Shown here: piece after piece, positions 1 through 7,577 of the stretch | Numbering within the stretch: position 1 is the stretch's first letter | How the letters are laid out: every line of letters starts with the position of its first letter | DNA from: Stenotrophomonas pavanii | GTDB lineage: Bacteria > Pseudomonadota > Gammaproteobacteria > Xanthomonadales > Xanthomonadaceae | NCBI RefSeq assembly: GCF_900101175.1 | Contig: NZ_FNFQ01000003.1 | Span: forward strand, 124,001-188,000 | Length of the DNA stretch: 64,000 bases | Direction: 5' to 3' | Made by a program: the position numbers and the translations under genes | Notes under the pieces: generated by a model | The model's database searches: none | What the model saw: only the letters and a program-made list of their open reading frames with translations | Told to the model about the DNA's origin: nothing

Positions 1-594
1 CAGCTCGTGATGGTGCTCGGTTTCGCCGACGTGGTTCAGGCGCCCGACCAGTTCCGAGTGCTGCTTCATCCGCCCGATCTCGGTCATGATGCGGATGTCC
101 TCGTGGCGCAGTTCGCGCTTGGCGGTGACCGCCTGCTTGTAGTCCAGCACTTCCGGGTAGTGCTCGGCCAGGTCCAGCGCCTCGGCCACGTGCTCGACGC
201 TGTCGGCCTTGGAACTGATGCGCGCGCGGCTGTTGAAGGCCTTCATCCAGCGCTCGAAGCCGGCCTGCTGATCGAACATGTTGGCCATGAACCAGATCAC
301 GAACAGGATCGAGACCCAGGAGCCGAAGACGATCACCACGCGGGTGAAGGTGATATGGAAATCGTCGCGCCACAGGTAGTTGGCGATCAGGCCGAGGATC
401 AGCAGCGAGGCCGCCTGCCAGCCAACGATCGACGCGATCAGCCACTGGCACTTCGCCTGGGCCAGCACCGCCACTTCATCGCGGATCTGCTGCTCGCTCA
501 GGTTGCGCCAGTGCGCCACCTGTTTGTCGAACGGGCTGCTGTAGAGCTCGTTGTCGCGAAGCAGAATTCCCAAACCCTTGAACAAAGCAATCAT
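1..594 (-). CDS. two-TM membrane protein of unknown function (C-terminus off the left edge)
   Basis: The frame is open from an ATG at 594 down to base 1, giving 198 codons with no stop, so the C-terminus lies outside the window. An AAGGAG Shine-Dalgarno sits about 7 bases upstream of the ATG. The product has a soluble N-terminal part of about 50 residues, two hydrophobic segments (about residues 52-73 and 83-105), then a charged, probably cytoplasmic tail. I recognise no family and no catalytic motif. A small inner-membrane protein is all that can be said. The opposite strand is also open here but has no ribosome-binding site or recognisable product. Confidence 0.7.
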   Translation of the reverse strand, partial: MIALFKGLGILLRDNELYSSPFDKQVAHWRNLSEQQIRDEVAVLAQAKCQWLIASIVGWQAASLLILGLIANYLWRDDFHITFTRVVIVFGSWVSILFVIWFMANMFDQQAGFERWMKAFNSRARISSKADSVEHVAEALDLAEHYPEVLDYKQAVTAKRELRHEDIRIMTEIGRMKQHSELVGRLNHVGETEHHHEL

Positions 595-903
595 GGCTGG
601 CTCCTTGTGGAACGTGCGTCGATCAGCATTGGACGGTGTGGCAGGTCCAGTTCTAGCACTTCCAGCGGGCCGTGCAACGGGGGCAATGCCAAGCGGCGCA
701 AGGGTTTGCCCGGCGGGGGTGAAAATTGATGCATTGCATCATTGCAGTCGCAGCCTGCGACAGGATGTCGCAGGGTGAAACGTGCTGCGGCCGCACATGA
801 AACCCTGGCTGAGTGCGAAGACTCGCCGTCGGCGCCATGATCGCCGAGAATCGGGGCCGACCGCGCAAGATGCGACCGTTCCTCCGCCTTCCCTGGACCT
901 GTG
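595..903. other. intergenic gap with one perfect hairpin
   Basis: No convincing gene lies between the divergent membrane-protein and oxygenase starts. The one visible structure is a 9-bp perfect hairpin at 754-774 (arms CCTGCGACA / TGTCGCAGG, loop GGA). It has no T-run, so it does not look like an intrinsic terminator. It may be a regulator site or a leader hairpin of one of the divergent transcripts. Confidence 0.5.
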
Positions 904-1833
904 ATGCCGGCCTTGCTGCAGCGACTCTCCCGCCCCGTGACCGCGCCGATCCGGCGCTGGGTACTGGAGGCCTTCCCGCGCGGGCAGAGCGGCATCGATT
1001 ACGACCATCCGCAGGGTGATCCGGGCTGGTTCGGCCCGGACAGCGTGACCTGGCGCGTGCATGCCGAGCTGCCGTCGATGCTTGCCGGCGGCCTGTGCGC
1101 ATTGATGCTGCAGACCCTGCACCCACGCGCGCTGGCCGGGGTCTACGACCATTCCAACTTCCGCCAGGACCTGGTGGGCCGGCTGCGCCGCACTACGGCC
1201 TTCGTGGCCGGCACCAGCTATGCGCCCACCGGTGAGGTGGAAGCGCTGGTGGCCAGGGTGCGCCGCATCCACGCGCAGATCCGCGGCCGCACCGCGCAGG
1301 GCGAGCCCTATGCCGCCGACGATCCGCAACTGCTGACCTGGGTCCATGTGACCGAAGCCTTCGGGTTCCTGCAGGGCTTCCGCCGCTATGGGCGCGAGGT
1401 CCCCGCGCACATCGCCGACCGCTACTACGATGAGTACCGCTGCGTGGCCGAGGCGCTGGGTGCGGTGGATGTACCGCGCAGCGAAGCGGAGGTGGCGGCG
1501 TATTTCTGCGCGCGGCAGCCGGAACTGCGCGTGGATGATCGCTCGCGCGAGGTGCTGGAGGTGCTGTCCGGCGTGCGCCTGCCGGTCCCGGTGCCGGGGC
1601 TGTCGCGCGACGTGTTCCTGGGGGCGGGCGCGGCGTTGCTGCCGGACTGGGCCGCAGGCATGCTCGAGCGCAGCGGCCGCCAGCGCGCGCAGGCGGCGGC
1701 ATCGGCGAAGCTGATGCAGGGCATGGCACCGCTGTTCCGCCGCGCGCTGCCCGATGGCCTGGCCAGCCATGCCTGCGCGCGCATGGGCGTACCGGTGGAG
1801 ATCCTGCGGGCGTGGCCCGCGGATGCCTGGTAG
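904..1833 (+). CDS. MpaB / rubber-oxygenase family protein (DUF2236)
   Basis: 309 residues from an ATG with GGA 6 bases upstream (an in-frame GTG lies directly before it). The sequence matches the oxygenase-MpaB / rubber-oxygenase (Lcp) catalytic family, an all-helical, often haem-binding fold used for oxidative cleavage. It has the central RLRRTT segment (residues 93-98) and the downstream WVHVTE (146-151) carrying the likely haem-ligand histidine. No signal peptide is evident, so it is probably cytoplasmic; the substrate is unknown. It stands alone between divergent and convergent neighbours. Its TAG stop is contributed by the GTAG head of a SMAG palindrome. Confidence 0.82.
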   Translation: MPALLQRLSRPVTAPIRRWVLEAFPRGQSGIDYDHPQGDPGWFGPDSVTWRVHAELPSMLAGGLCALMLQTLHPRALAGVYDHSNFRQDLVGRLRRTTAFVAGTSYAPTGEVEALVARVRRIHAQIRGRTAQGEPYAADDPQLLTWVHVTEAFGFLQGFRRYGREVPAHIADRYYDEYRCVAEALGAVDVPRSEAEVAAYFCARQPELRVDDRSREVLEVLSGVRLPVPVPGLSRDVFLGAGAALLPDWAAGMLERSGRQRAQAAASAKLMQGMAPLFRRALPDGLASHACARMGVPVEILRAWPADAW

Positions 1834-1853
1834 GAGCCGACCCGGGTCGGCAC
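1830..1853 (+). repeat. SMAG-type REP palindrome overlapping a stop codon
   Basis: GTAG followed by the stem GCCGACC / GGTCGGC. The TAG of the head is the stop codon of the MpaB-family gene. Confidence 0.85.
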
Positions 1854-1882
1854 GCGTTTCGTGCGGCACCGCAGAAGCGCCA

Positions 1883-1937
1883 ATCCAGGGTGGATCTACC
1901 AGAGCGGATTCGGGGGTGGACCCACGCGATGCGTGGA
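1883..1937. repeat. two degenerate SMAG-like palindromes
   Basis: A short inverted copy at 1883-1899 (ATCCA / TGGAT ending in CTAC) and a GTGG-headed copy at 1916-1937 (stem CCACGC / GCGTGG, loop GAT). They fill the gap between the MpaB-family gene and the convergent tetR gene and may act as a transcription barrier. Confidence 0.65.
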
Positions 1938-1943
1938 GGGGCG

Positions 1944-2531
1944 TTACCCTGCCACCTTCAATCCACGCAGGAGCATCTCCAGCGCCGCCGTCGCCCGCCG
2001 CAGGCGCGCATCCCCCTCTTCGCCCTCGGCGATCCAGAACGCGGCCTCGGCCAGGCTGCCGTACACCAGCGACGCCAGCGCCTGCGCATCTACCGATGCC
2101 ACCATCCCCTGGGCGACCAGACGTTCGATCAGGTGCTGCATCGAGTGCACGCAGTGGCGCTGCGATTCCGGTGAGGCGCCGCCGAGTACCGCACGCGCAT
2201 CGCGCAGTACGATGCGCTGTATCTCCGGTTCCAGGGCCATTTCCAGATAGGCGCGGCAACGCTGCACGAATCCCTCCCAGGCATCGTCGGCGGTGTCACT
2301 GATCGCCTGCAGGCGCAGGTCGGTCTCTTTGTCGAGCTGGGCAACCACGGCCGCAAGCAGGCCCTTCTTGTCCCCGAAGTGGTGGTACAGCGCACCGCGG
2401 GTCAGGCCCGCCTGGGCGGTCAGGTCGTCCATCGAGGTGCCCGCATAGCCGTGCTCGCTGAACAGCCGGCGGGCGGCAGCCAGCAGGGTGGCGCGGGTTT
2501 CTTCCATCTCGGCGCGGGTGCGACGAACCAT
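1944..2531 (-). CDS. TetR/AcrR-family transcriptional repressor
   Basis: 195 residues from the ATG at 2531, chosen over an in-frame start 27 bases further out because AAGGAG lies 7 bases before it. The N-terminal helix-turn-helix (about residues 22-60, containing TRGALYHHFGDK) is typical of TetR/AcrR repressors of efflux systems; the rest is a helical ligand-binding domain. The gene is divergent from two coupled MFS exporters. The shared spacer holds three copies of one palindromic operator, which strongly suggests it represses them and itself. The inducer cannot be told from sequence. Confidence 0.92.
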   Translation of the reverse strand: MVRRTRAEMEETRATLLAAARRLFSEHGYAGTSMDDLTAQAGLTRGALYHHFGDKKGLLAAVVAQLDKETDLRLQAISDTADDAWEGFVQRCRAYLEMALEPEIQRIVLRDARAVLGGASPESQRHCVHSMQHLIERLVAQGMVASVDAQALASLVYGSLAEAAFWIAEGEEGDARLRRATAALEMLLRGLKVAG

Positions 2532-2544
2532 TCGGAGCTCCTTA

Positions 2545-2613
2545 CATACGCAGTGCATGATTATTTACATACGACGCGTATGAATGTAGCCTCTTATTCA
2601 TACGCTGTGTATG
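2545..2613. promoter_or_regulatory. triple TetR operator (CATACG-N3-YGYATG)
   Basis: Three palindromes of the form CATACG-N3-(C/T)G(T/C)ATG: 2545-2559, 2568-2582 (perfect arms) and 2599-2613. Starts are 23 and 31 bp apart. They occupy the divergent promoter region between the TetR regulator and the MFS pair, where bound repressor would cover both promoters. Confidence 0.8.
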
Positions 2614-2663
2614 TATTGTCGTGGCGCGCTGTGCGCCAGGCAAGTCGCTGCCTTGGAGAACTG

Positions 2664-3878
2664 ATGGCTACCCCCTACCGCGACCTGTTCACTGCCCCCG
2701 GCACTGCCGGCCTTGCCCTGGCCGGGCTGGTGGCGCGCCTGCCGCTGCCGATGACCGGGATCGGCATCATCACCCTGCTGTCCCAGCTGCGTGGCAGCTA
2801 TGCGCTGGCCGGTGCGGTGTCGGCCACCTTCGTACTGACCTACGCGCTGCTGTCGCCACAGGTGTCGCGCTGGGTCGACCGGCGTGGGCAAAACAAGGTG
2901 CTGCCGTGGGCCACTGCGGCCAGCGCGGCCGGTCTGTTGCTGCTGCCCGCATGCACGCTGCTGGCTGCGCCGGACTGGATGCTGTTCATTGCGGCGATGC
3001 TGTGCGGCTGCATGCCCAGCGTGTCGGCGATGGTGCGCGCGCGCTGGACCGCGATCCATCGCGGCCGTCCGCTGCTGCAGACCGCGTACTCGCTGGAGAC
3101 GGTGTTCGACGAGGTGACCTTCATTGCCGGGCCACCGTTGTCGGTGGGACTGTCGGTGGCCGTATGGCCACAGGCGGGCGTTCTGGCGGCGGCCCTGCTG
3201 CTGGTGCTCGGGGTGACCGCACTGGTCCTGCAGCGCGGCACCGAACCGCCGCTGCAGCCCTGCGAGAGCGTCACCCCCGTGCGATCACTGCTGCGGCAGC
3301 CGGAAATCCGCCTGCTTGCGCTGTTGATGCTGGCGATGGGGATGATCGTCGGTACGGTCGACATCACCAGCGTCGCCTTCGCCGAACAGCGGGGACAGCC
3401 GCTTGCTGCCAGCGCGGTGCTGTCGGCCTATGCGCTGGGCAGCTGCGCGGCGGGCCTGCTGTTCGGTGCACGGACGCTGCAGATACCGCTACCGCGCCTG
3501 TTGCTGACCGGCGCAGCGGCCACCGCACTGGCCACGGTGCCGCTGCTGTGGGTCGGCAGCCTGCCGGCGCTGGCCCTTGCTGTGCTGCTGGCCGGGGTGT
3601 TCTTCGCACCGACGATGATCGTGGCGATGTCGCTGGTCGAACAACACGTGCCCGAATCGCGCCTGACCGAGGGCATGACCTGGCTGCTGGCCGGATTGAA
3701 CATCGGCGTGGCGCTGGGCGCAGCGCTGTCCGGGCAGAGCGTCGATGCGGGGGGCGTGCGCAGCGGTTTTGTGGTGGCGCTGGCGGCAGGCGGCGGCGTG
3801 CTGCTGTTCGCCGTGCTCGCGCAGCGTGCGCTGCGCCCGTCTGCCGCGTCGAGATCGCCCGAAGGCATCATCCCATGA
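2664..3878 (+). CDS. MFS transporter (DHA-type exporter)
   Basis: 404 residues beginning MATPYRD, with GGAGA just upstream. The protein is almost wholly hydrophobic, with about 12 transmembrane segments and the basic loop SRWVDRRGQNK after the second helix, matching major facilitator motif A. It resembles small-molecule or drug exporters of the inner membrane; the substrate is unknown. It is the first gene of a two-gene operon: its TGA overlaps the next ATG (ATGA). It sits directly behind the triple TetR operator, so expression is probably induced by a TetR ligand. Confidence 0.88.
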   Translation: MATPYRDLFTAPGTAGLALAGLVARLPLPMTGIGIITLLSQLRGSYALAGAVSATFVLTYALLSPQVSRWVDRRGQNKVLPWATAASAAGLLLLPACTLLAAPDWMLFIAAMLCGCMPSVSAMVRARWTAIHRGRPLLQTAYSLETVFDEVTFIAGPPLSVGLSVAVWPQAGVLAAALLLVLGVTALVLQRGTEPPLQPCESVTPVRSLLRQPEIRLLALLMLAMGMIVGTVDITSVAFAEQRGQPLAASAVLSAYALGSCAAGLLFGARTLQIPLPRLLLTGAAATALATVPLLWVGSLPALALAVLLAGVFFAPTMIVAMSLVEQHVPESRLTEGMTWLLAGLNIGVALGAALSGQSVDAGGVRSGFVVALAAGGGVLLFAVLAQRALRPSAASRSPEGIIP

Positions 3879-5047
3879 GCGCGTCATCGCCTGCGCATCC
3901 TGCGCCCGTGGCCCGCCATCGGTGGTGGGCGGTGTCCGCCGTGGGCCTCGCCACGTTCTCGGTGGTCACCACCGAAATGCTGCCGGTCGGGCTGCTGACC
4001 CCGGTCGCTGAAGATCTCGGCGCGTCCACCGGTACGGCCGGCCTGCTGATCTCGCTGCCGGCCCTGCTGGCGGCGGTGTTCGCACCGCTGGTGGTGATTG
4101 CAGCCGGTGGCATCGATCGTCGCCGCATCCTGTGCGCGCTGCTGGGCCTGCTGCTGGTCGCCAACCTTGCGTCGGCACTGGCACCGGGCATCGGCTGGCT
4201 GCTGGCCGCGCGCGTACTGGTGGGGTTCTGCATGGGTGGCATCTGGGCCATCGCCGGTGGGCTGGCAGCGCGCCTGATACCTGCGCAGCGCATTGGCCTG
4301 GCCACTTCGATCATCTTCGGAGGCGTGGCCGCAGCTTCGGTGCTGGGTGTTCCGTTGGGCGTGCTGATCGGGGATGCCTGGGGCTGGCGCAGTGCATTCA
4401 TCGCGATGGCCTTGTTCAGCGCGGCAGTGATGCTGCTTCACGTGTGGGTGGTTCCGGCGCTGCCGGTCAGTACATCGGTGCGGCCACGGCAGTTCGCGCA
4501 GCAGCTCGGTCATCGCGGACTGCAGCGGGGACTTGGGCTGACCCTGCTGCTGGTGTCCGGGCATTTCATCGCGTTCACCTATGTGCGGCCGCTGCTGACA
4601 TCCCTGTCGGGCGTGGACGCGTCATGGGTCGGCGCACTGCTGTTTGCCTACGGCCTGGCCGGCATCGTCGGCAACTTCCTGGCCGGGCCACTGGCAGCAC
4701 GCCATCCACGCGGCACGCTGCTGGCCATCGCGTCCAGCCTGCTGCTGACGCCTGTGCTGTTCCTGTGGATGGGAAGTACACCGGCCGGTGGCAGCGTGTT
4801 GATGCTGGTGTGGGGCCTGGCCTATGGCGGCGTGTCGGTCGGTCTGATGGGCTGGATGATGAAAGCGGTGCCGCAGGCCGTGGAGATCGCCACCGCGCTG
4901 TACGTGGGGGTGTTCAACATCGGCATCGCATTGGGCGCCTGGGGTGGTGGTCGCCTGCTGGATGGCATCGGGCTGCACGCCACGCTTTGGGCTGCGGCGG
5001 TGTTGGCGGGGAGTGCTCTGCTGATGGTTGCCACCACCCGCAGGTAG
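3875..5047 (+). CDS. MFS transporter, DHA1 family (NepI/AraJ-like)
   Basis: 390 residues from an ATG that overlaps the preceding stop by four bases, implying translational coupling with the first MFS gene. It has about 12 hydrophobic segments. The N-terminal VVTTEMLPVGLL and the GGIDRRRIL loop are characteristic of the DHA1 branch that includes NepI and AraJ exporters of nucleosides, sugars or drugs. Two different MFS exporters in one TetR-controlled operon suggest either export of related compounds or a paired complex. The TAG stop lies inside the GTAG head of a SMAG palindrome. Confidence 0.88.
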   Translation: MSASSPAHPAPVARHRWWAVSAVGLATFSVVTTEMLPVGLLTPVAEDLGASTGTAGLLISLPALLAAVFAPLVVIAAGGIDRRRILCALLGLLLVANLASALAPGIGWLLAARVLVGFCMGGIWAIAGGLAARLIPAQRIGLATSIIFGGVAAASVLGVPLGVLIGDAWGWRSAFIAMALFSAAVMLLHVWVVPALPVSTSVRPRQFAQQLGHRGLQRGLGLTLLLVSGHFIAFTYVRPLLTSLSGVDASWVGALLFAYGLAGIVGNFLAGPLAARHPRGTLLAIASSLLLTPVLFLWMGSTPAGGSVLMLVWGLAYGGVSVGLMGWMMKAVPQAVEIATALYVGVFNIGIALGAWGGGRLLDGIGLHATLWAAAVLAGSALLMVATTRR

Positions 5048-5134
5048 AGCCGCGCCGTGCGTGGATTCCCAGCCTGTGCCGACCAAGGTCGGCACCCACC
5101 AGAGCGGTGCATGTGCCGACCAAGGCTGGCCGCC
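5044..5134. repeat. cluster of three SMAG-type palindromes
   Basis: 5044-5067 is GTAG-headed (CCGCGC / GCGTGG with a G-U pair) and supplies the stop codon of the second MFS gene. 5076-5099 is an inverted GTGG-headed copy (GCCGACC / GGTCGGC). 5113-5134 is a degraded inverted copy. They separate convergent genes. Confidence 0.75.
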
Positions 5135-5142
5135 ACCTGAAA

Positions 5143-5169
5143 TGAAACGGGCGCCTTGCGGCGCCCGTT
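5143..5169 (-). terminator. intrinsic terminator of the M13 peptidase gene
   Basis: A 10-bp perfect stem (AACGGGCGCC / GGCGCCCGTT) with a TTGC loop. On the minus strand it is followed by TTTCATTT just past the peptidase stop codon. Confidence 0.75.
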
Positions 5170-5178
5170 CCGGTTACA

Positions 5179-7290
5179 TCACCACACCTTGACCCGCTTG
5201 TCCGGGGCCAGGTACAGCTTCTGGCCTTCCTTCACCTCGAACGCCGGATACCAGGCGTCGATGTTGCGCACGGTCAGCGCGCGGAACTGGCCCGGTGCAT
5301 GCACGTCGGTCAGCAGCGAATTGCGCAGCGCCTGCTCGCGGCTCTTGCTGCGCCACGCCTGGGCGAAGCCGAGGAAGAAGCGCTGGTCCGGGCTGAAGCC
5401 TTCCAGGGTCTGGCCCGGCTTGCCCTGCAGCGACAGCTGGTAGGCATCGTAGGCGGTACCCAGTCCGGCCACGTCGGCGATGTTCTCGCCCAGGGTCAGC
5501 TTGCCGTTCACATGCACGCCGGGGAACGGCTCGTAGCTGCTGAACTGCGCGGCGAGTGCATCACCGGCCGCGTTGAACTGCTTCAGGTCTTCGTCGGTCC
5601 ACCAGTTGTGCAGCTTGCCGGTCTCGTCGAACAGCGCACCGGCGTTGTCGAAGCCGTGGCTGATCTCGTGGCCGATCACCGCACCGATCGCACCGTAGTT
5701 CACCGCGTCGTCGGCGGCGCCGTCGAAGAACGGCGGCTGCAGGATCGCGGCCGGGAACACCAGGCGGTTTTCCAGCGGCACGTTCATCGCATTGATGGTC
5801 TGCGGCAGCATCGCCCACTCGCTGTGGTCGACCGGCTTGCCCAGCTTGGCGATGTTGCGCTGGTACTCGAACAGCTCGGCGCGCTGTGCATTGCCCAGCG
5901 GGTCATCACGACGGATCTCCAGGCCGGTGTAGTCGCGCCACTTTTCCGGATAGCCCATGCCCACGGTCAAGCCGGCCACCTTGGCCTTGGCATGTGCCTT
6001 GGTCTGCGGTGACATCCACGCCAGTGCGTCGATGCGCTTGCTGAAGGCGGCGATGATGTTCTTCGCCATCTCGTCCGCGCGTTCCTTGGTCCTGGCGTCG
6101 AAGTGCTTCTCGACGTAGCGCTTGCCGATGGCCTCGCCGACCGCATGGTTGGCATCGTCCACCGCGCGCTTCCAGCGATCGCTCTGCTGTGGCGTGCCGC
6201 TCAGCGCGGTGCCATGGAAGGCGAAGCGGGCGTCGGCGAACTTCTTCGGCAGGTAAGCGGCGGCACGGTCCAGCGCGTGGAACGCCAGGTAGTCCTTCCA
6301 CGCGTCCAGCGGCTCGGTGGCGACCAGCCGGGACAGGCCGGCCACGGCCTTGGGCTGCCACACGATGAAGTCCTGCTGGTTGCCCAGTGCGGCTGCATCG
6401 AGGAAGGCGTTCCAGTCCAGGCCCGGCGCCTTGGCATTGAAGTCGGCCTGGGTCCAGGTATTGGCCCCCTTGGTCACGTCGTTGGTTTCTTCCTGGGTGG
6501 CATGCGCCTGCGCGATCTTGGTTTCCAGCGCGAGGATGCGCTGCGCCTTGCCGGCCGGGTCGGCGACGCCGGCCAGCTGCAGCATCTGCGCGATGTAGGC
6601 CTGGTACTGCTTGCGCAGCTCGGCCATGCGGCCATCGCCCAGGTAGAAGTCGCGGTCGGGCATGCCCAGACCGCCCTGCACCAGGTACGGCGCGGTGCGG
6701 TCCGGTTGCAGCATGTCCACCGACACCCACAGGCCGAACAGGCGGTCGGTGTAGAAGTTGGTGGCATTGAGCAGGTCGACGTCGGCGCGCAGGTCGCCGC
6801 CGAGGGCCCGCGCCAGCCCGGCCTTGTCGGCGATCGCATCGATGGCCTTCAGCTGCGGCTGCACCGGCGCCAGACCGTGTTGCTCAATGCCGGCTTCGTC
6901 CATGTAGGCGGCGTAGTAGTCGCCGATCAGCTTGTCGTCGCCGCTGGCCTGGGTGTTGCCGGCAGCCCCTTCCAGGATGGCGCGGGTGTCGGCCAGGGTC
7001 TTCTCGGCAATGACATTGAAGCTGCCGAAGCGCGAGCGGTCGGCCGGAATCTCGGTGTTCTTCACCCAGGTGCCGTTGGCGAAGCCGAAGAAGTCGTCGC
7101 CGGCGGCGATGCTGCGGTCCATGCCGCTGGCATCGAAGCCGAAACTGCCCAGCATCGGCTTGGCCACAGCGGGGGCGGCGTCGGCCGGGGCGGTGGCCGA
7201 GGCGGCCGGGTCGGCCGGGCGGTCACAGGCGGCCAGGGACAGGCTGGCGACGATGGCCAGCGCCAGGGTGGGACGGCGCAGCTTGGACAT
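5179..7290 (-). CDS. M13-family zinc metallopeptidase lipoprotein (PepO/neprilysin-like)
   Basis: 703 residues, the normal M13 length. The N-terminus is a lipoprotein signal with lipobox LAAC at about residue 22, so the enzyme is probably membrane-anchored in the periplasm. The zinc motif HEISH (about residue 540) and the third ligand in ENIADVAG (about residue 600) are intact, as expected of an active endopeptidase that cleaves oligopeptides. Typical M13 N-terminal and C-terminal domains bracket the active site. It is a single-gene unit with its own terminator, divergent from the c-di-GMP phosphodiesterase gene. Confidence 0.95.
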   Translation of the reverse strand: MSKLRRPTLALAIVASLSLAACDRPADPAASATAPADAAPAVAKPMLGSFGFDASGMDRSIAAGDDFFGFANGTWVKNTEIPADRSRFGSFNVIAEKTLADTRAILEGAAGNTQASGDDKLIGDYYAAYMDEAGIEQHGLAPVQPQLKAIDAIADKAGLARALGGDLRADVDLLNATNFYTDRLFGLWVSVDMLQPDRTAPYLVQGGLGMPDRDFYLGDGRMAELRKQYQAYIAQMLQLAGVADPAGKAQRILALETKIAQAHATQEETNDVTKGANTWTQADFNAKAPGLDWNAFLDAAALGNQQDFIVWQPKAVAGLSRLVATEPLDAWKDYLAFHALDRAAAYLPKKFADARFAFHGTALSGTPQQSDRWKRAVDDANHAVGEAIGKRYVEKHFDARTKERADEMAKNIIAAFSKRIDALAWMSPQTKAHAKAKVAGLTVGMGYPEKWRDYTGLEIRRDDPLGNAQRAELFEYQRNIAKLGKPVDHSEWAMLPQTINAMNVPLENRLVFPAAILQPPFFDGAADDAVNYGAIGAVIGHEISHGFDNAGALFDETGKLHNWWTDEDLKQFNAAGDALAAQFSSYEPFPGVHVNGKLTLGENIADVAGLGTAYDAYQLSLQGKPGQTLEGFSPDQRFFLGFAQAWRSKSREQALRNSLLTDVHAPGQFRALTVRNIDAWYPAFEVKEGQKLYLAPDKRVKVW

Positions 7291-7577
7291 GGACTTCTCT
7301 TGCGGCGGAAAACACCAAGTCTAATCCGCTCCAGCGCCGCTGGCCGCTCCCCTGCGGTGCCTGCCCTGTGCAGGATCTGGCTGAACGCGCAGCGGCGATC
7401 TTCACGCCGTCACCGGGGTGGTGCATGCTGGACCCTCGAGCCCTGCGCGGACACGGGGAGGTGGCCATGCAGGACGGGGTCAGGCGTCAAGAATGGCGTC
7501 CGCCGGCCGTTGAGGTCGGGGACGTGGAGGATTCGTTCGCGCATGAAGCCAGCCGACTGCACAAGGAACATCAACCG

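Noticed and set aside
7-729. Plus-strand frame opposite the left-edge membrane protein gene
   Set aside because: The minus strand has an AAGGAG-preceded ATG and two transmembrane helices; the plus frame has neither.
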